This document shows positions 42,981-53,220 of a stretch of DNA of 64,000 nt, one piece after another. Made by a program: the position numbers and the translations under genes. The notes beneath the pieces were generated by a model. That model was given only the letters and a program-made list of their open reading frames with translations. It ran no database searches and was not told the origin of the DNA. Where the stretch lies: NCBI RefSeq assembly GCF_003352915.1, contig NZ_CP022314.1, forward strand, positions 2,546,644 through 2,610,643, written 5' to 3'. Source of the stretch: Arthrobacter sp. PM3 (GTDB lineage Bacteria > Actinomycetota > Actinomycetes > Actinomycetales > Micrococcaceae). Positions within the stretch are counted from its first letter, which is position 1. Each line of letters starts with the position of its first letter.

Positions 42981-44759
42981 ATGATCAAGTCGGCCAACCA
43001 ATACCCCGTGCACACGCTGTTCAGCCACGAGGGCAACATTCTGTACAGGATCCCTCCCTACCAGCGGGAGTATTCCTGGTACAAATCCCATTGGGAGGAC
43101 CTGTTCGATGACCTCATCGAGGCCGAAGGAGCGCACTTCCTAGGCACCATTATCACTCTCGATCAGACGACCGACACGCTGGAGGGAAACATCCTCCATG
43201 TAATCGACGGCCAGCAACGGCTCACGACGCTGACCCTCCTACTGGCTGCTGTCTACTCAGTGCTCAAAGAGCACTTCGCCGAGCTTGACGACGACACTCG
43301 CACCGACCTTACGAACCTTGGTCGGCTACTGGTGCGCAAGTCGGATGAGCAGCCCAGGGTGACGCCGCAGAAGCAAGGGCACAACCTCGGCGACTATCGC
43401 AAGGTGCTGCAGGAGGCGGGCTTGCCGATCCTGGGGGAGTGGAAGCCGTATTACCGCAGCCGCCGGATTGCGAAGTGCTACGGCTACTTCCGGTCAGCCA
43501 TCGTGAAGCTCGCCGAGACGGATGAGATCGCCGTGACGGAAGCCGCGCTGAGGGTGCACGAGGCGGCACTGCGGGCGGTCATTGTGAAGATCGAGGTCGC
43601 CAGCCACGCCGACGCCTTCGTCCTCTTCGAGTCGCTGAACAATCGCGGCATGCCGCTCTCGCCCGTGGATCTGATCAAGAACCACCTGCTCGCCGAGTCA
43701 GAGAAACGGCAGGTCATGAACGTCGACGAGGCGTTCAAGCACTGGAACGAGGTGCTAACGAGCCTCGGCGACAGTTACGCCACCCACGAGCGCTTCCTTC
43801 GCCACTACTACAACGCCTTCAAGGCGGAGCTTCCCGACGTACTTAATGCTTCTGTCGCAACGAAGTCCAATCTGATTCGGATTTACGAGACGCTCCTGGG
43901 GTATGACCTGAAGCAGATCATCGATGCACTGGTGGAGTCGAGCAAGATTTACGGCCGCGTCAACTGCGTGGTCGAGCTCGATCAACCGACGTCACTGGAC
44001 CGGGCGTTCCAGCGACTGATGCGGGCCCAGGGAGCGCCCTCCTACGTCCTGCTCATGTGGCTGATGTCGAAGCAGTCGGAGCTGAAACTCTCCAACGATC
44101 ACCTCGAGTCCGTCGCGCACCTCCTGACCAGCTTTTTCGTGCGGCGTAACTTGACTGGGTATCCGCCGACCTACGTGTTGGCAAAGTTGTTCATGACCTC
44201 GATCATCACTGTGGGCGAGGCGCGTGGCGACGAGGTCTTGGCCGTCGTCAAGGAACTGCTGAATGCGGCTTCGGCCACTGACGAGGAATTCCGGGCGCGT
44301 CTCGTGGGGCGGATCTATCAGGAGAACACTGACGTTGCGAGGTTCGTCCTCGCGACGCTGGCCGAGGACGCCATGACCAAAGAGACCAAAGTTGATCTAT
44401 GGCTTCAGGAGAAGAACCATTTCGTCTGGACAATCGAGCACATTCTGCCGCAAGGCGAGAACCTCCCACTGGCGTGGCAGCAGATGCTGGGTGGCGAGGG
44501 GGTCGCGGGCGAAGTGCAGGAAGAGCACCGGCACAGGCTTGGCAACCTAACCATCACCGCCTACAACAGCAACCTCGGCAACAAGTCCTTTCTTGAGAAG
44601 CGGGACCGGAAGGACCCGAAGGGCAGATACATCGGCTACCGCAACGGCCTATCCCTGAACGCAGAGCTGGCCGCGAGAGACTCCTGGACGGCCAACGACA
44701 TCGAGGAGCGAACCCAGGTGCTGGCCGACAAGGCGGTCGAGCGGTTCCACCTCAGCTGA
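42981..44759 (+). CDS. DUF262/DUF1524 protein, GmrSD-like type IV restriction enzyme
   Basis: 592 residues. The N-terminal DUF262 domain has 'YRIPPYQREYSWYKSHWEDL', 'HFLGTIITLDQ' and the nucleotide-binding-type motif VIDGQQRLTTLTLLL (about 74-88). The C-terminal DUF1524 domain has the HNH-like nuclease residues: His in IEHILPQ (about 484) and 'HRLGNLTITAYNSNLGNKSF'. The fusion of both domains in one chain is the usual bacterial form of GmrSD, which cuts modified phage DNA (glucosylated hydroxymethylcytosine for the founding member). ATG 42981; an upstream AAGGTGAAAGGTG site. The EcoRV-like gene starts 13 bases after its stop, so they are probably one transcript. Confidence 0.92.
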   Translation: MIKSANQYPVHTLFSHEGNILYRIPPYQREYSWYKSHWEDLFDDLIEAEGAHFLGTIITLDQTTDTLEGNILHVIDGQQRLTTLTLLLAAVYSVLKEHFAELDDDTRTDLTNLGRLLVRKSDEQPRVTPQKQGHNLGDYRKVLQEAGLPILGEWKPYYRSRRIAKCYGYFRSAIVKLAETDEIAVTEAALRVHEAALRAVIVKIEVASHADAFVLFESLNNRGMPLSPVDLIKNHLLAESEKRQVMNVDEAFKHWNEVLTSLGDSYATHERFLRHYYNAFKAELPDVLNASVATKSNLIRIYETLLGYDLKQIIDALVESSKIYGRVNCVVELDQPTSLDRAFQRLMRAQGAPSYVLLMWLMSKQSELKLSNDHLESVAHLLTSFFVRRNLTGYPPTYVLAKLFMTSIITVGEARGDEVLAVVKELLNAASATDEEFRARLVGRIYQENTDVARFVLATLAEDAMTKETKVDLWLQEKNHFVWTIEHILPQGENLPLAWQQMLGGEGVAGEVQEEHRHRLGNLTITAYNSNLGNKSFLEKRDRKDPKGRYIGYRNGLSLNAELAARDSWTANDIEERTQVLADKAVERFHLS

Positions 44760-44772
44760 GCCGAGGGTCGTA

Positions 44773-45954
44773 ATGCACGACATCGTTCGCCCCACGCCAA
44801 TGGGCGCCGGACTCGAAGCCGTCAGAGGTTTTCTAGGTACGGAACGTGGTGGAGTTCCGTCACGGAATAACCTCTGCTGGCCAGGGAAAGAAGTGAGCCT
44901 GTGGGGACTTAGCCTCGACCACCGCGACCTCGTCTACCACGGTGCGGAACTAGTGCTGGTTGCTGAGTTCTTCCGTCGCCGACTCATCAAGATTAACCAA
45001 GAGCGCCCATTCGCCGAGTCTCAGCATGCTCTTCGGTCGACGCGCACCAGTCACCTGCCGTTACCCGGCTATTCAAGTTTTAGGATGCTTTCATTGCTCG
45101 AACCGTACTCTGACCCGATCATCGCCACACTCCGCAGCCTGTTGCCCAAGAAGCGAGAAGATTGGCAGTTGGTCGGTGTTGTCAACCGAGACAAGGACGT
45201 GTATTCGTTCGGCACTGATTCGAAAATTATCGGTCGCGCATTTGAAATAGTCGCCGCGGTTTACATTGAAAAACTGGCAGCGGCCCTCGGCTATAGCTTT
45301 CATGAATCGACAAACCAAACCACGTATCCAGACTTTTACCTCACGAAGCCTGACGGTCGGCGAATCGGTATCGATGTAAAGTCCACTTATCGGTCATTGA
45401 ACGGTGTCGGGCAGGTGAGGTCGTTCAAATTCACGCTCGGGAGTTTCACTAGCTACCTCCGCAACGACACCAAGAACATCGAAGGCCAGTATTCGGATTA
45501 CGACTCTCACTACGTCCTCGCGTTTCTATATACGCGAATCACGGATTACAAACCGATGAAGAAGTCGATCCATGAGATTGACGAAATCCCGCCGACTTAC
45601 GACGATGTGGAGGTCGTCTTTCAAGAGAAGTTTCGAATAGGCGGCGACAAGACTGGCAGTGGTAACACCGACAATCTGGCAACTATTCAATCTAATACTG
45701 CCGAACCGTTTATCTACGGGGCGAGTCCCTTCTCTGTTCTGGGTAAAGAAGTATTCGATCATTATTGGAGCAATCATCCCCGCAACGCGGACCCCGACGG
45801 TGTCAAGAAGTCACTTTATAAGAATCTGCCGGCCTATTTTGATTGGCTTTCTCGCCAAGAGAGCGCTCAGTTTGATCACATAGAGCTCCGCAAAAAGTAC
45901 GAGGACTACAAGGATTGGGTTCGTGTGCAGGGTTGGAAGATAAGTCTGAACTAA
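44773..45954 (+). CDS. EcoRV-family type II restriction endonuclease
   Basis: 393 residues. From residue 105 to the end it follows EcoRV closely in order: SFGTDSKIIGRAFEIVA, the active site TYPDFYL (Asp187) and IGIDVKSTYR (Asp201, Lys203), then KFTLGSFTSYLRNDTKNIEG, 'YTRIT', 'EIDEIPPTYDDVEVVFQEKF' and 'GDKTGSGNTDNLATI' (the GSGNTTNIG loop that reads the site in EcoRV). EcoRV cuts GATATC bluntly; the same site is likely. The family is about 245 residues, so about 104 extra N-terminal residues are present here; an internal ATG at 45085 would give the standard length. The gene is A+T-rich. Its methylase lies 1 kb further on, in convergent orientation. Confidence 0.9.
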   Translation: MHDIVRPTPMGAGLEAVRGFLGTERGGVPSRNNLCWPGKEVSLWGLSLDHRDLVYHGAELVLVAEFFRRRLIKINQERPFAESQHALRSTRTSHLPLPGYSSFRMLSLLEPYSDPIIATLRSLLPKKREDWQLVGVVNRDKDVYSFGTDSKIIGRAFEIVAAVYIEKLAAALGYSFHESTNQTTYPDFYLTKPDGRRIGIDVKSTYRSLNGVGQVRSFKFTLGSFTSYLRNDTKNIEGQYSDYDSHYVLAFLYTRITDYKPMKKSIHEIDEIPPTYDDVEVVFQEKFRIGGDKTGSGNTDNLATIQSNTAEPFIYGASPFSVLGKEVFDHYWSNHPRNADPDGVKKSLYKNLPAYFDWLSRQESAQFDHIELRKKYEDYKDWVRVQGWKISLN

Positions 45955-45986
45955 AGTTCTGGTGCCTGCATGCTGGGCTGGGAAAC

Positions 45987-46972
45987 GCCCCGGCTTTTTG
46001 TTGACTTTGGGTCTTAGGCGCTATGAGCGGGGTCCGATCGATTGTTTCATATTCGATGGGCGTGGGTTTTGCCCAGCCGCCTCTGCCGTCGCTGGGGATG
46101 GTTTGTTCTTTCGATCCAAGTTGTAATGGCAGGGTGCGTTTCCTGCCGCGTGAACCAGCGAGGGAAAGGTCAGCTGCAGGGCCGGAGCATCGAACCTCTG
46201 CCGGGCCAGCCTGAGTTCGTAGGTACCGGTCGAGGCCTTCCTCCCGAATGCACGATGCCTTGGCGGAGCAGAAGCTCTGAGATCCGGTGCCCTGACCGCA
46301 TGAGGTCCCCTCGGGCCTCCTCCAGGGCGCGGACCAGGTCACGGACCGCTTCCTGGTCCGCTGACGGCATCCGGACAATAGTGATTTCGCCTAGTTTTAG
46401 CAGCCGGGACAGGTGCAGGGCTTCGTTAGCGTCGGTCTTGGCCCGTTCCCCGGACCGGCGTTGGAGTTTCGACGCGGTCGCGAACAGCCTGTCAAGCCCG
46501 GCGGCGTCGGAGCAAGAAAATGAGAATCAGCCGGGCCGTCTCCTATCAACTTCGCCATCGCCGCGACCTCGCCGGCTGGTACTGGTCCTTGGCTCCCGGA
46601 CCGGACCAGGCCAGCCCAATGCGCAACCAGGTTCCGTGCCGGACACCAGGGCACGGATTGCCGGAACGTCCCAGTGGAGTGCGGTTCTTTGCAGCGCGGG
46701 GAGTGAACCCGCGTTTGACCTGTGGGCAGCCCGCAAACGGGACACGCTCGACATTGCTACAGCAGCGGTGGCCTCCAGCCGAACACTTCGTCCTGCGGTA
46801 ACCAACCCGCGCATACCAGCTGATCGGGCCGTCGCCTTTGACCCGCTGACCGCTCCGCCCGACACGCCGGCACCCCACGAGGAAACGGTCCCGGACTACC
46901 AAGCCCGGGTTCGCCAAGCCCTTGACAAACGATCCCTACATACCAGGTCAAAGAGTCAACAAAACCCGGGGC
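45987..46972. mobile_element. Decayed insertion element bounded by inverted repeats
   Basis: GCCCCGGCTTTTTGTTGAC at 45987 and the complement GTCAACAAAACCCGGGGC at 46955 form imperfect terminal inverted repeats of about 22 bases around 985 bases of broken coding sequence. Inside lies an IS110-like transposase remnant (46085-46505). The right repeat supplies the last codons of the methyltransferase gene on the minus strand, so the element seems to have inserted into the end of that gene. I cannot say whether the repeats and the transposase remnant belong to one element or to two nested ones. Confidence 0.5.
46085..46505 (-). pseudogene. IS110-family transposase remnant
   Basis: Minus-strand sequence reads AGLDRLFATASKLQRRSGER, then AKTDANEALHLSRLLKLGEI, 'PSADQEAVRDLVRALEEARG' and 'ISELLLRQGIVHSGG'. 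After a frameshift it continues STGTYELRLARQRFDAPALQ. These are the consecutive conserved blocks from the DEDD catalytic-domain end of IS110-type transposases (usual form: KTDARDAVHLARLLR, PS..QEAARDLVRAREDAR). Both ends are missing and there is at least one frameshift, so it is not active. Confidence 0.8.
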
Positions 46973-47871
46973 GATCCCCCTGCGGTAGTCACCGGGTCGA
47001 CGGTGTTCTTCGGTGAAACGACCAAGGCCTCAATAACAGCGCTACGATTCAGTTCCTTGGCACCCACATGATAGAAGTGATCAGTGGTGTGCACTACGCC
47101 ATGAGCCCACAAGTCTAAGTGACCATTCGTGCGGTGTCGGTTGCTATGCCACATACTAAGCGCATAGCCTGAGGGGTTTTTTTGAGTTATTTCCGCGAGC
47201 AGGTCTGCTTTCTCCTCGGACCAGGAATCAAAGTATCCGTCATGTCGACCGATGTACGGTGGGTCGAGGTATACGAAGTCGTGCGCCTCGACGTCTTGGT
47301 AAGCATCTTCGAATGACTGATTAGCAAACGTCCAATCAGGTCGAGCCTGGAACAACTCCCCAAGCCATCGAACCTGATTGGTGATCTTTGTGATCAATGC
47401 CGGCGCAAAGCGGTTGGGCTTGCGACCGAAAGGAACATTGTAGCCACCTGAAGAATTGAACCGGATCATTCCGTTGAAATTCGATCGCTGCAGGAACAGG
47501 AAGTCTAGGGGGGAGTGCTCCTTATTAAAGCGATCCCGGACTTCGTAATAATAGCTCTCCCTCCCATCGGGTGTGTCAGCAAGTTTGGGGGCCTCGGTTT
47601 CGAGATATTCCCTGACCATGGGCGCAGTAATTTTACCGTCATAAAGAGATTGGTAGAACCTGATCAGGTGCGGATTCGTGTCCGAGAAGATGGCACGCTG
47701 GGGTGCGAGGTTGAATCCTACGACACCACTGCCCATGAAGGGTTCGTGGTAAGTGCCCACCCCGTCCCACATAATGTTCGCGGCGATAAAGGAGACCAGC
47801 TTTGTCTTGATGCCTTGAATCTTTATCGGTGGTACTTGAACGTTTGTGAGCTTCTGGGGGAGCGACACGAA
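46948..47871 (-). CDS. EcoRV-type adenine-N6 DNA methyltransferase
   Basis: 307 residues from GTG 47871, which follows AGGGCAGG at ideal spacing; a longer frame begins at TTG 47901. The sequence tracks M.EcoRV through its length: VPPIKIQGIKTKLV, EPFMGSGVVGFNLAP (AdoMet motif I), FSDTNPHLIRFYQSL, 'RDRFNKE', SNFNGMIRFNSSGG, VYLDPPYIGRH (catalytic DPPY, about 203) and HFYHVGAKELNRS. It is a Dam-like alpha-class enzyme, expected to methylate adenine in GATATC and protect against the EcoRV-like nuclease. The final residues (SPRVLLTL) are encoded by the inverted repeat of the inserted element, so the native end has been replaced, outside the catalytic core. Confidence 0.92.
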   Translation of the reverse strand, partial: FVSLPQKLTNVQVPPIKIQGIKTKLVSFIAANIMWDGVGTYHEPFMGSGVVGFNLAPQRAIFSDTNPHLIRFYQSLYDGKITAPMVREYLETEAPKLADTPDGRESYYYEVRDRFNKEHSPLDFLFLQRSNFNGMIRFNSSGGYNVPFGRKPNRFAPALITKITNQVRWLGELFQARPDWTFANQSFEDAYQDVEAHDFVYLDPPYIGRHDGYFDSWSEEKADLLAEITQKNPSGYALSMWHSNRHRTNGHLDLWAHGVVHTTDHFYHVGAKELNRSAVIEALVVSPKNTVDPVTTAGGSPRVLLTL

Positions 47872-48001
47872 TACCTGCCCTGTGGTTTGCTGAAAGGTCA
47901 ATTATAGCGTCAGAGTCGAACGCTGGGGTCGCGGACGGGAGCTCTGGGCACGAGTGTTGAGAAAATTTGCGCAGCTGGCGGATGTGCCGGGGGAGTCTGG
48001 C

Positions 48002-50230
<2,229 letters not shown>

Positions 50231-50746
50231 TCACCCAGCAACTCCTGCGGGCTGCAGTTCCAGCCGGAACACCCACAGCAGCACGTCCTCGCCGGGCACG
50301 TACCAGTCGCGGTCCGGAACCCTCCGGAAGCCCAGGGATTCGTAGAGGCCATGGGCGCGTTCCATGAAGGTCGCACTCGTGATGCTGATTCCGCCGATGT
50401 CCGGCAAGGACTGCGCATGGTCGATGACCCGGCGGACAACGGTGCGCCCAATCCCGCCGCCTTGAACGGCCGGATCAACGGCGAGCATCCGGAACTCGAG
50501 CTCGTTGTCGCGGGCGATCTCGCTGTACGCCTGCCCCGGGAAGGTCAGCGTCACCGCCGCGACCACAGTGCCGGAGGCTTCGGCCACCCACACCTGTGCA
50601 TGCTCGGCGCGGTGTTCCACGTTGTCCAGCACGCTCATGTACGGGTGCCCGGCGGTGAAATGCCCGGCGCGGAGGTACGCGTCCCGGGTGATTCTCCGGA
50701 CCTCGCGATAGTCGGCCGGCCCTGCAGGCCTGAAATCTAGGTTCAC
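50231..50746 (-). CDS. GNAT-family N-acetyltransferase
   Basis: 171 residues. GNAT core motifs: 'FRMLAVDPAVQGGGIGRTVV' (motif A, acetyl-CoA pyrophosphate loop QGGGIG) and 'AHGLYESLGFRRVP' (motif B). The N-terminal strands (LDFRPAGPADYREVRRITRD) are typical. The ATG overlaps the stop of the ribokinase gene by 4 bases (ATGA), so it is translated with it. The acetyl acceptor is not predictable; pairing with a ribokinase suggests a side role in the nucleoside/ribose locus or none. Confidence 0.9.
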   Translation of the reverse strand: MNLDFRPAGPADYREVRRITRDAYLRAGHFTAGHPYMSVLDNVEHRAEHAQVWVAEASGTVVAAVTLTFPGQAYSEIARDNELEFRMLAVDPAVQGGGIGRTVVRRVIDHAQSLPDIGGISITSATFMERAHGLYESLGFRRVPDRDWYVPGEDVLLWVFRLELQPAGVAG

Positions 50747-51615
50747 CGGGAAGCAACCGAAGATTCAGTGGCCCGGGCGATGTAGTCCTCCAGCGGGGCC
50801 AGCGCCGGCTGGGACGAGGGATCACCCACCGCATCCGCGCCGACGGCATTCGCCACCGCCAGCGAGCGGCCGTAAGGAAGCCCCGCCCGGATCGCCAGGA
50901 CCAGGGCCGCGCAAAACGCGTCGCCGGCGCCGACGGTGCTCGCCACTGGCACGGACAGGGCCGGAGCCTCCGCCACCCGCCGCCCGCGCTCCAGCAGCGC
51001 CGATCCGTCCTTGCCGTACGTCACCGCCACCAGGTTCGCGCCGGCCAGGGCCGGGATCAGCTGATACTCGCTCTCGTTGACGATCACCAGGTCGCACCGT
51101 TCCAGCAGCTCAGCCGGCAGGTCCATCGCAGGGGCGGCATTCAGCACGAAGAAACCGGTGGAGCGCCGGGCCGCGTCCAGCACCACGGGAAGACTCACCT
51201 CAAGCTGGCACAGCACCGTTTCGTCCGGACCAAACGAAACGCCCTCCAGCGAGAACCCGGCGTTCGCGCCCGGGCACACCACGATCTGGTTCTCGCCGTC
51301 GCGGTCCACCACGATCAGCGCCGTACCGGTGGCGCCGCCGTCGAGAACCTCCACATCGGCGGTGTCCACGCCCGCACCGGAAAGGGCCGCCAGCATGAGG
51401 CGGCCCGGGGCGTCGTCGCCCACGGCACCGATCATCCGGGCGCTCCCGCCCAGCCGGGCGGCGGCGACGGCCTGGTTGGCGCCCTTGCCGCCCGGCTGCT
51501 GCTGCAGGACACCGCCGCCGATGGTCTCGCCGGCGGTGGGAAGCCGGTCCGTGGTGGCGATGATGTCCAGGTTGATGCTGCCGACGACGGTGACGGCAGG
51601 AAGTCGAGTGCTCAT
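50743..51615 (-). CDS. rbsK: Ribokinase (PfkB family)
   Basis: 290 residues from ATG 51615 (MSTRLPAVTVVGSINLDIIA) with AGGA upstream; a longer frame to 51708 is not needed. PfkB signatures: N-terminal 'QQQPGGKGANQAVAAARLGG' and C-terminal 'VASTVGAGDAFCAALVLA' with the catalytic Asp in GAGD. It phosphorylates D-ribose with ATP to ribose-5-phosphate in the cytoplasm. It is divergent from the MFS carrier and nucleoside hydrolase genes, which would supply ribose from imported ribonucleosides. The shared promoter carries a direct repeat (51665-51697). Confidence 0.93.
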   Translation of the reverse strand: MSTRLPAVTVVGSINLDIIATTDRLPTAGETIGGGVLQQQPGGKGANQAVAAARLGGSARMIGAVGDDAPGRLMLAALSGAGVDTADVEVLDGGATGTALIVVDRDGENQIVVCPGANAGFSLEGVSFGPDETVLCQLEVSLPVVLDAARRSTGFFVLNAAPAMDLPAELLERCDLVIVNESEYQLIPALAGANLVAVTYGKDGSALLERGRRVAEAPALSVPVASTVGAGDAFCAALVLAIRAGLPYGRSLAVANAVGADAVGDPSSQPALAPLEDYIARATESSVASR

Positions 51616-51664
51616 GGGAAGTCCTATCGGGTCCAAGGGGGCTGGATTAGGAAATAGTGTACGG

Positions 51665-51697
51665 CATGGTTGTACTTGCGAGTCATACATGGTTGTA
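51665..51697. promoter_or_regulatory. Direct repeats in divergent promoter (probable regulator site)
   Basis: CATGGTTGTA occurs at 51665 and again at 51688, 23 bases (about two helix turns) apart, between the divergent ribokinase and MFS genes. A GntR/UTRA regulator is encoded at 58505-59287 and is a candidate to bind here, but a local regulator is absent, so this is only inferred. Confidence 0.5.
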
Positions 51698-51750
51698 TAA
51701 CAACTCACATCCTAAAGGCAGGCCCGACCTGCAGAACAAAGGAGTTTGAT

Positions 51751-53187
51751 GTGAACACCCCGGCAACAGTCGCCACTTCGCCGCCCGCCGCCGTCGAAAC
51801 CCAAACGGGCGAGGACGCCACAAAACTCGGTGGCCGCCGCGCCGCCCTGCTGATCTCCACCCTGCTGCTCGGCGTGCTGTCCTTCCAGCTCAACGCCAGC
51901 ATGGTCACCCCGGCGCTGCCGCAGATCGCGGCTTCCTTCGGCCAGGGCCCCGACAGCGCCGCCCCCGTCCAGTCCATGTTCTTCCTCGCCGGCGCCATCG
52001 CCGGGCCCGTCATCGGACGCTGGAGCGACTTCATCGGCCGCCGCGCCGCCCTGCTCCTGGTCCTGGGCATCATGGGCACGGGCACCATCCTCTGCATCGC
52101 CGCCCCCACCCTGCCGCTGCTCATCGCCGGCAGGTTCCTGCAGGGCGTCTCCAGCGCGGTCTTCGCGCTCGCCTACATCGTCCTCAGCGAAAACCTGCAG
52201 GCCCGCGTCTTCGGCACCTCCGTGGGCATCATCGCCGCCATCAACGGGGGAGTGGGCGGCGCGGACGGCTACGTTGGCGGCCTCATGGCCGAGACCCTCG
52301 GCTTCCGGTCCATCTTCGTCGTCGTCCTCGTCCTGACGGCCATCGCCGCCGCCTGCATCATCAAAACCGTCCCGAAGGGCCGCCCCCAGGGCGTCCGCGG
52401 CGCGATGGACTGGTGGGGCGCCGGATCCCTCTCACTGTTCCTGGTCTTCATCACCTACTTCGTCTCGGGCGGCTCGGCCGCCGGCTGGACCGCCCCCAGC
52501 ACCCTGGCGCTGCTCGCCGGCACCATCGCGTCCTTCACCGCTTTCTGGATGATCGAGAAAAAGCGGAACCACCCGCTCATCGCCGTCCACCACCTGCGCT
52601 CCCGCCAGGTCTGGCCCGTCATCGCCACCACCGTCCTCACCCTCGCCGGCATCTTCGCCATCATCAACTTCACAGTGGTGCTGCTCAGCCAGGACACCCA
52701 CCACGGCTTCGGGCTCAGCGCCTCCCTGTCGGCACTGCTGTTCCTGACCCCCGCCGCGCTGATCGGCGTCTTCGCCGCACCCCTGGCCGGCTGGCTCGCC
52801 GACCGCCGCGGCTGGATCAAAACCCTCCGGGCCGGCACCGGGCTGAGCCTGGCCTGCGCCATCGCCGCGGCCACGTTCTCCAATAACCAGACCGCCGTCC
52901 TGATCGCCATCGCGGCCCTCGGCATCTTCTACAACGGCCTCTTCCTCACCGCCATCAACGGACTCTCCGTCCTGCTCTCACCCAAGGAAGCACCCGCCGC
53001 CCTGCCCGGCATCAACGGCGCCTCCTTCGGCATCGGCGCGAGCCTCGGCGTCGTGCTCGTGGCACCGTTCGCCGCCCAGGCCACCTCCGCCGGCTACGCC
53101 ACCGCCCTCTGGATCTCGGTCGCCATCACCGCGGCCGCCTTCCTCGTCAGCCTCTTCGTCGCCGCCCCCAAGAGCGAAAAACTCTGA
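51751..53187 (+). CDS. MFS transporter, probably nucleoside uptake
   Basis: 478 residues from GTG 51751, which has AAAGGAG at ideal spacing; the frame extends further upstream without one. About 14 hydrophobic segments give the DHA2-like 14-helix form: 'NASMVTPALPQIAASFGQGP', 'GPVIGRWSDFIGRRAALLLV' (loop 2-3 signature) and 'GRFLQGVSSAVFALAYIVLS'. Substrate cannot be read from the sequence, but the nucleoside hydrolase gene 33 bases downstream and the divergent ribokinase make a ribonucleoside the best guess. Confidence 0.9.
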   Translation: MNTPATVATSPPAAVETQTGEDATKLGGRRAALLISTLLLGVLSFQLNASMVTPALPQIAASFGQGPDSAAPVQSMFFLAGAIAGPVIGRWSDFIGRRAALLLVLGIMGTGTILCIAAPTLPLLIAGRFLQGVSSAVFALAYIVLSENLQARVFGTSVGIIAAINGGVGGADGYVGGLMAETLGFRSIFVVVLVLTAIAAACIIKTVPKGRPQGVRGAMDWWGAGSLSLFLVFITYFVSGGSAAGWTAPSTLALLAGTIASFTAFWMIEKKRNHPLIAVHHLRSRQVWPVIATTVLTLAGIFAIINFTVVLLSQDTHHGFGLSASLSALLFLTPAALIGVFAAPLAGWLADRRGWIKTLRAGTGLSLACAIAAATFSNNQTAVLIAIAALGIFYNGLFLTAINGLSVLLSPKEAPAALPGINGASFGIGASLGVVLVAPFAAQATSAGYATALWISVAITAAAFLVSLFVAAPKSEKL

Positions 53188-53220
53188 TCCTCCACACCAG
53201 CACCAACTGAAAGAAGAACC

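Noticed and set aside
46546..46951. Minus-strand frames upstream of the IS110-like remnant as a second transposase
   Set aside because: Cys/Arg/Gly-rich with no catalytic motif; probably decayed element sequence, but not assignable.
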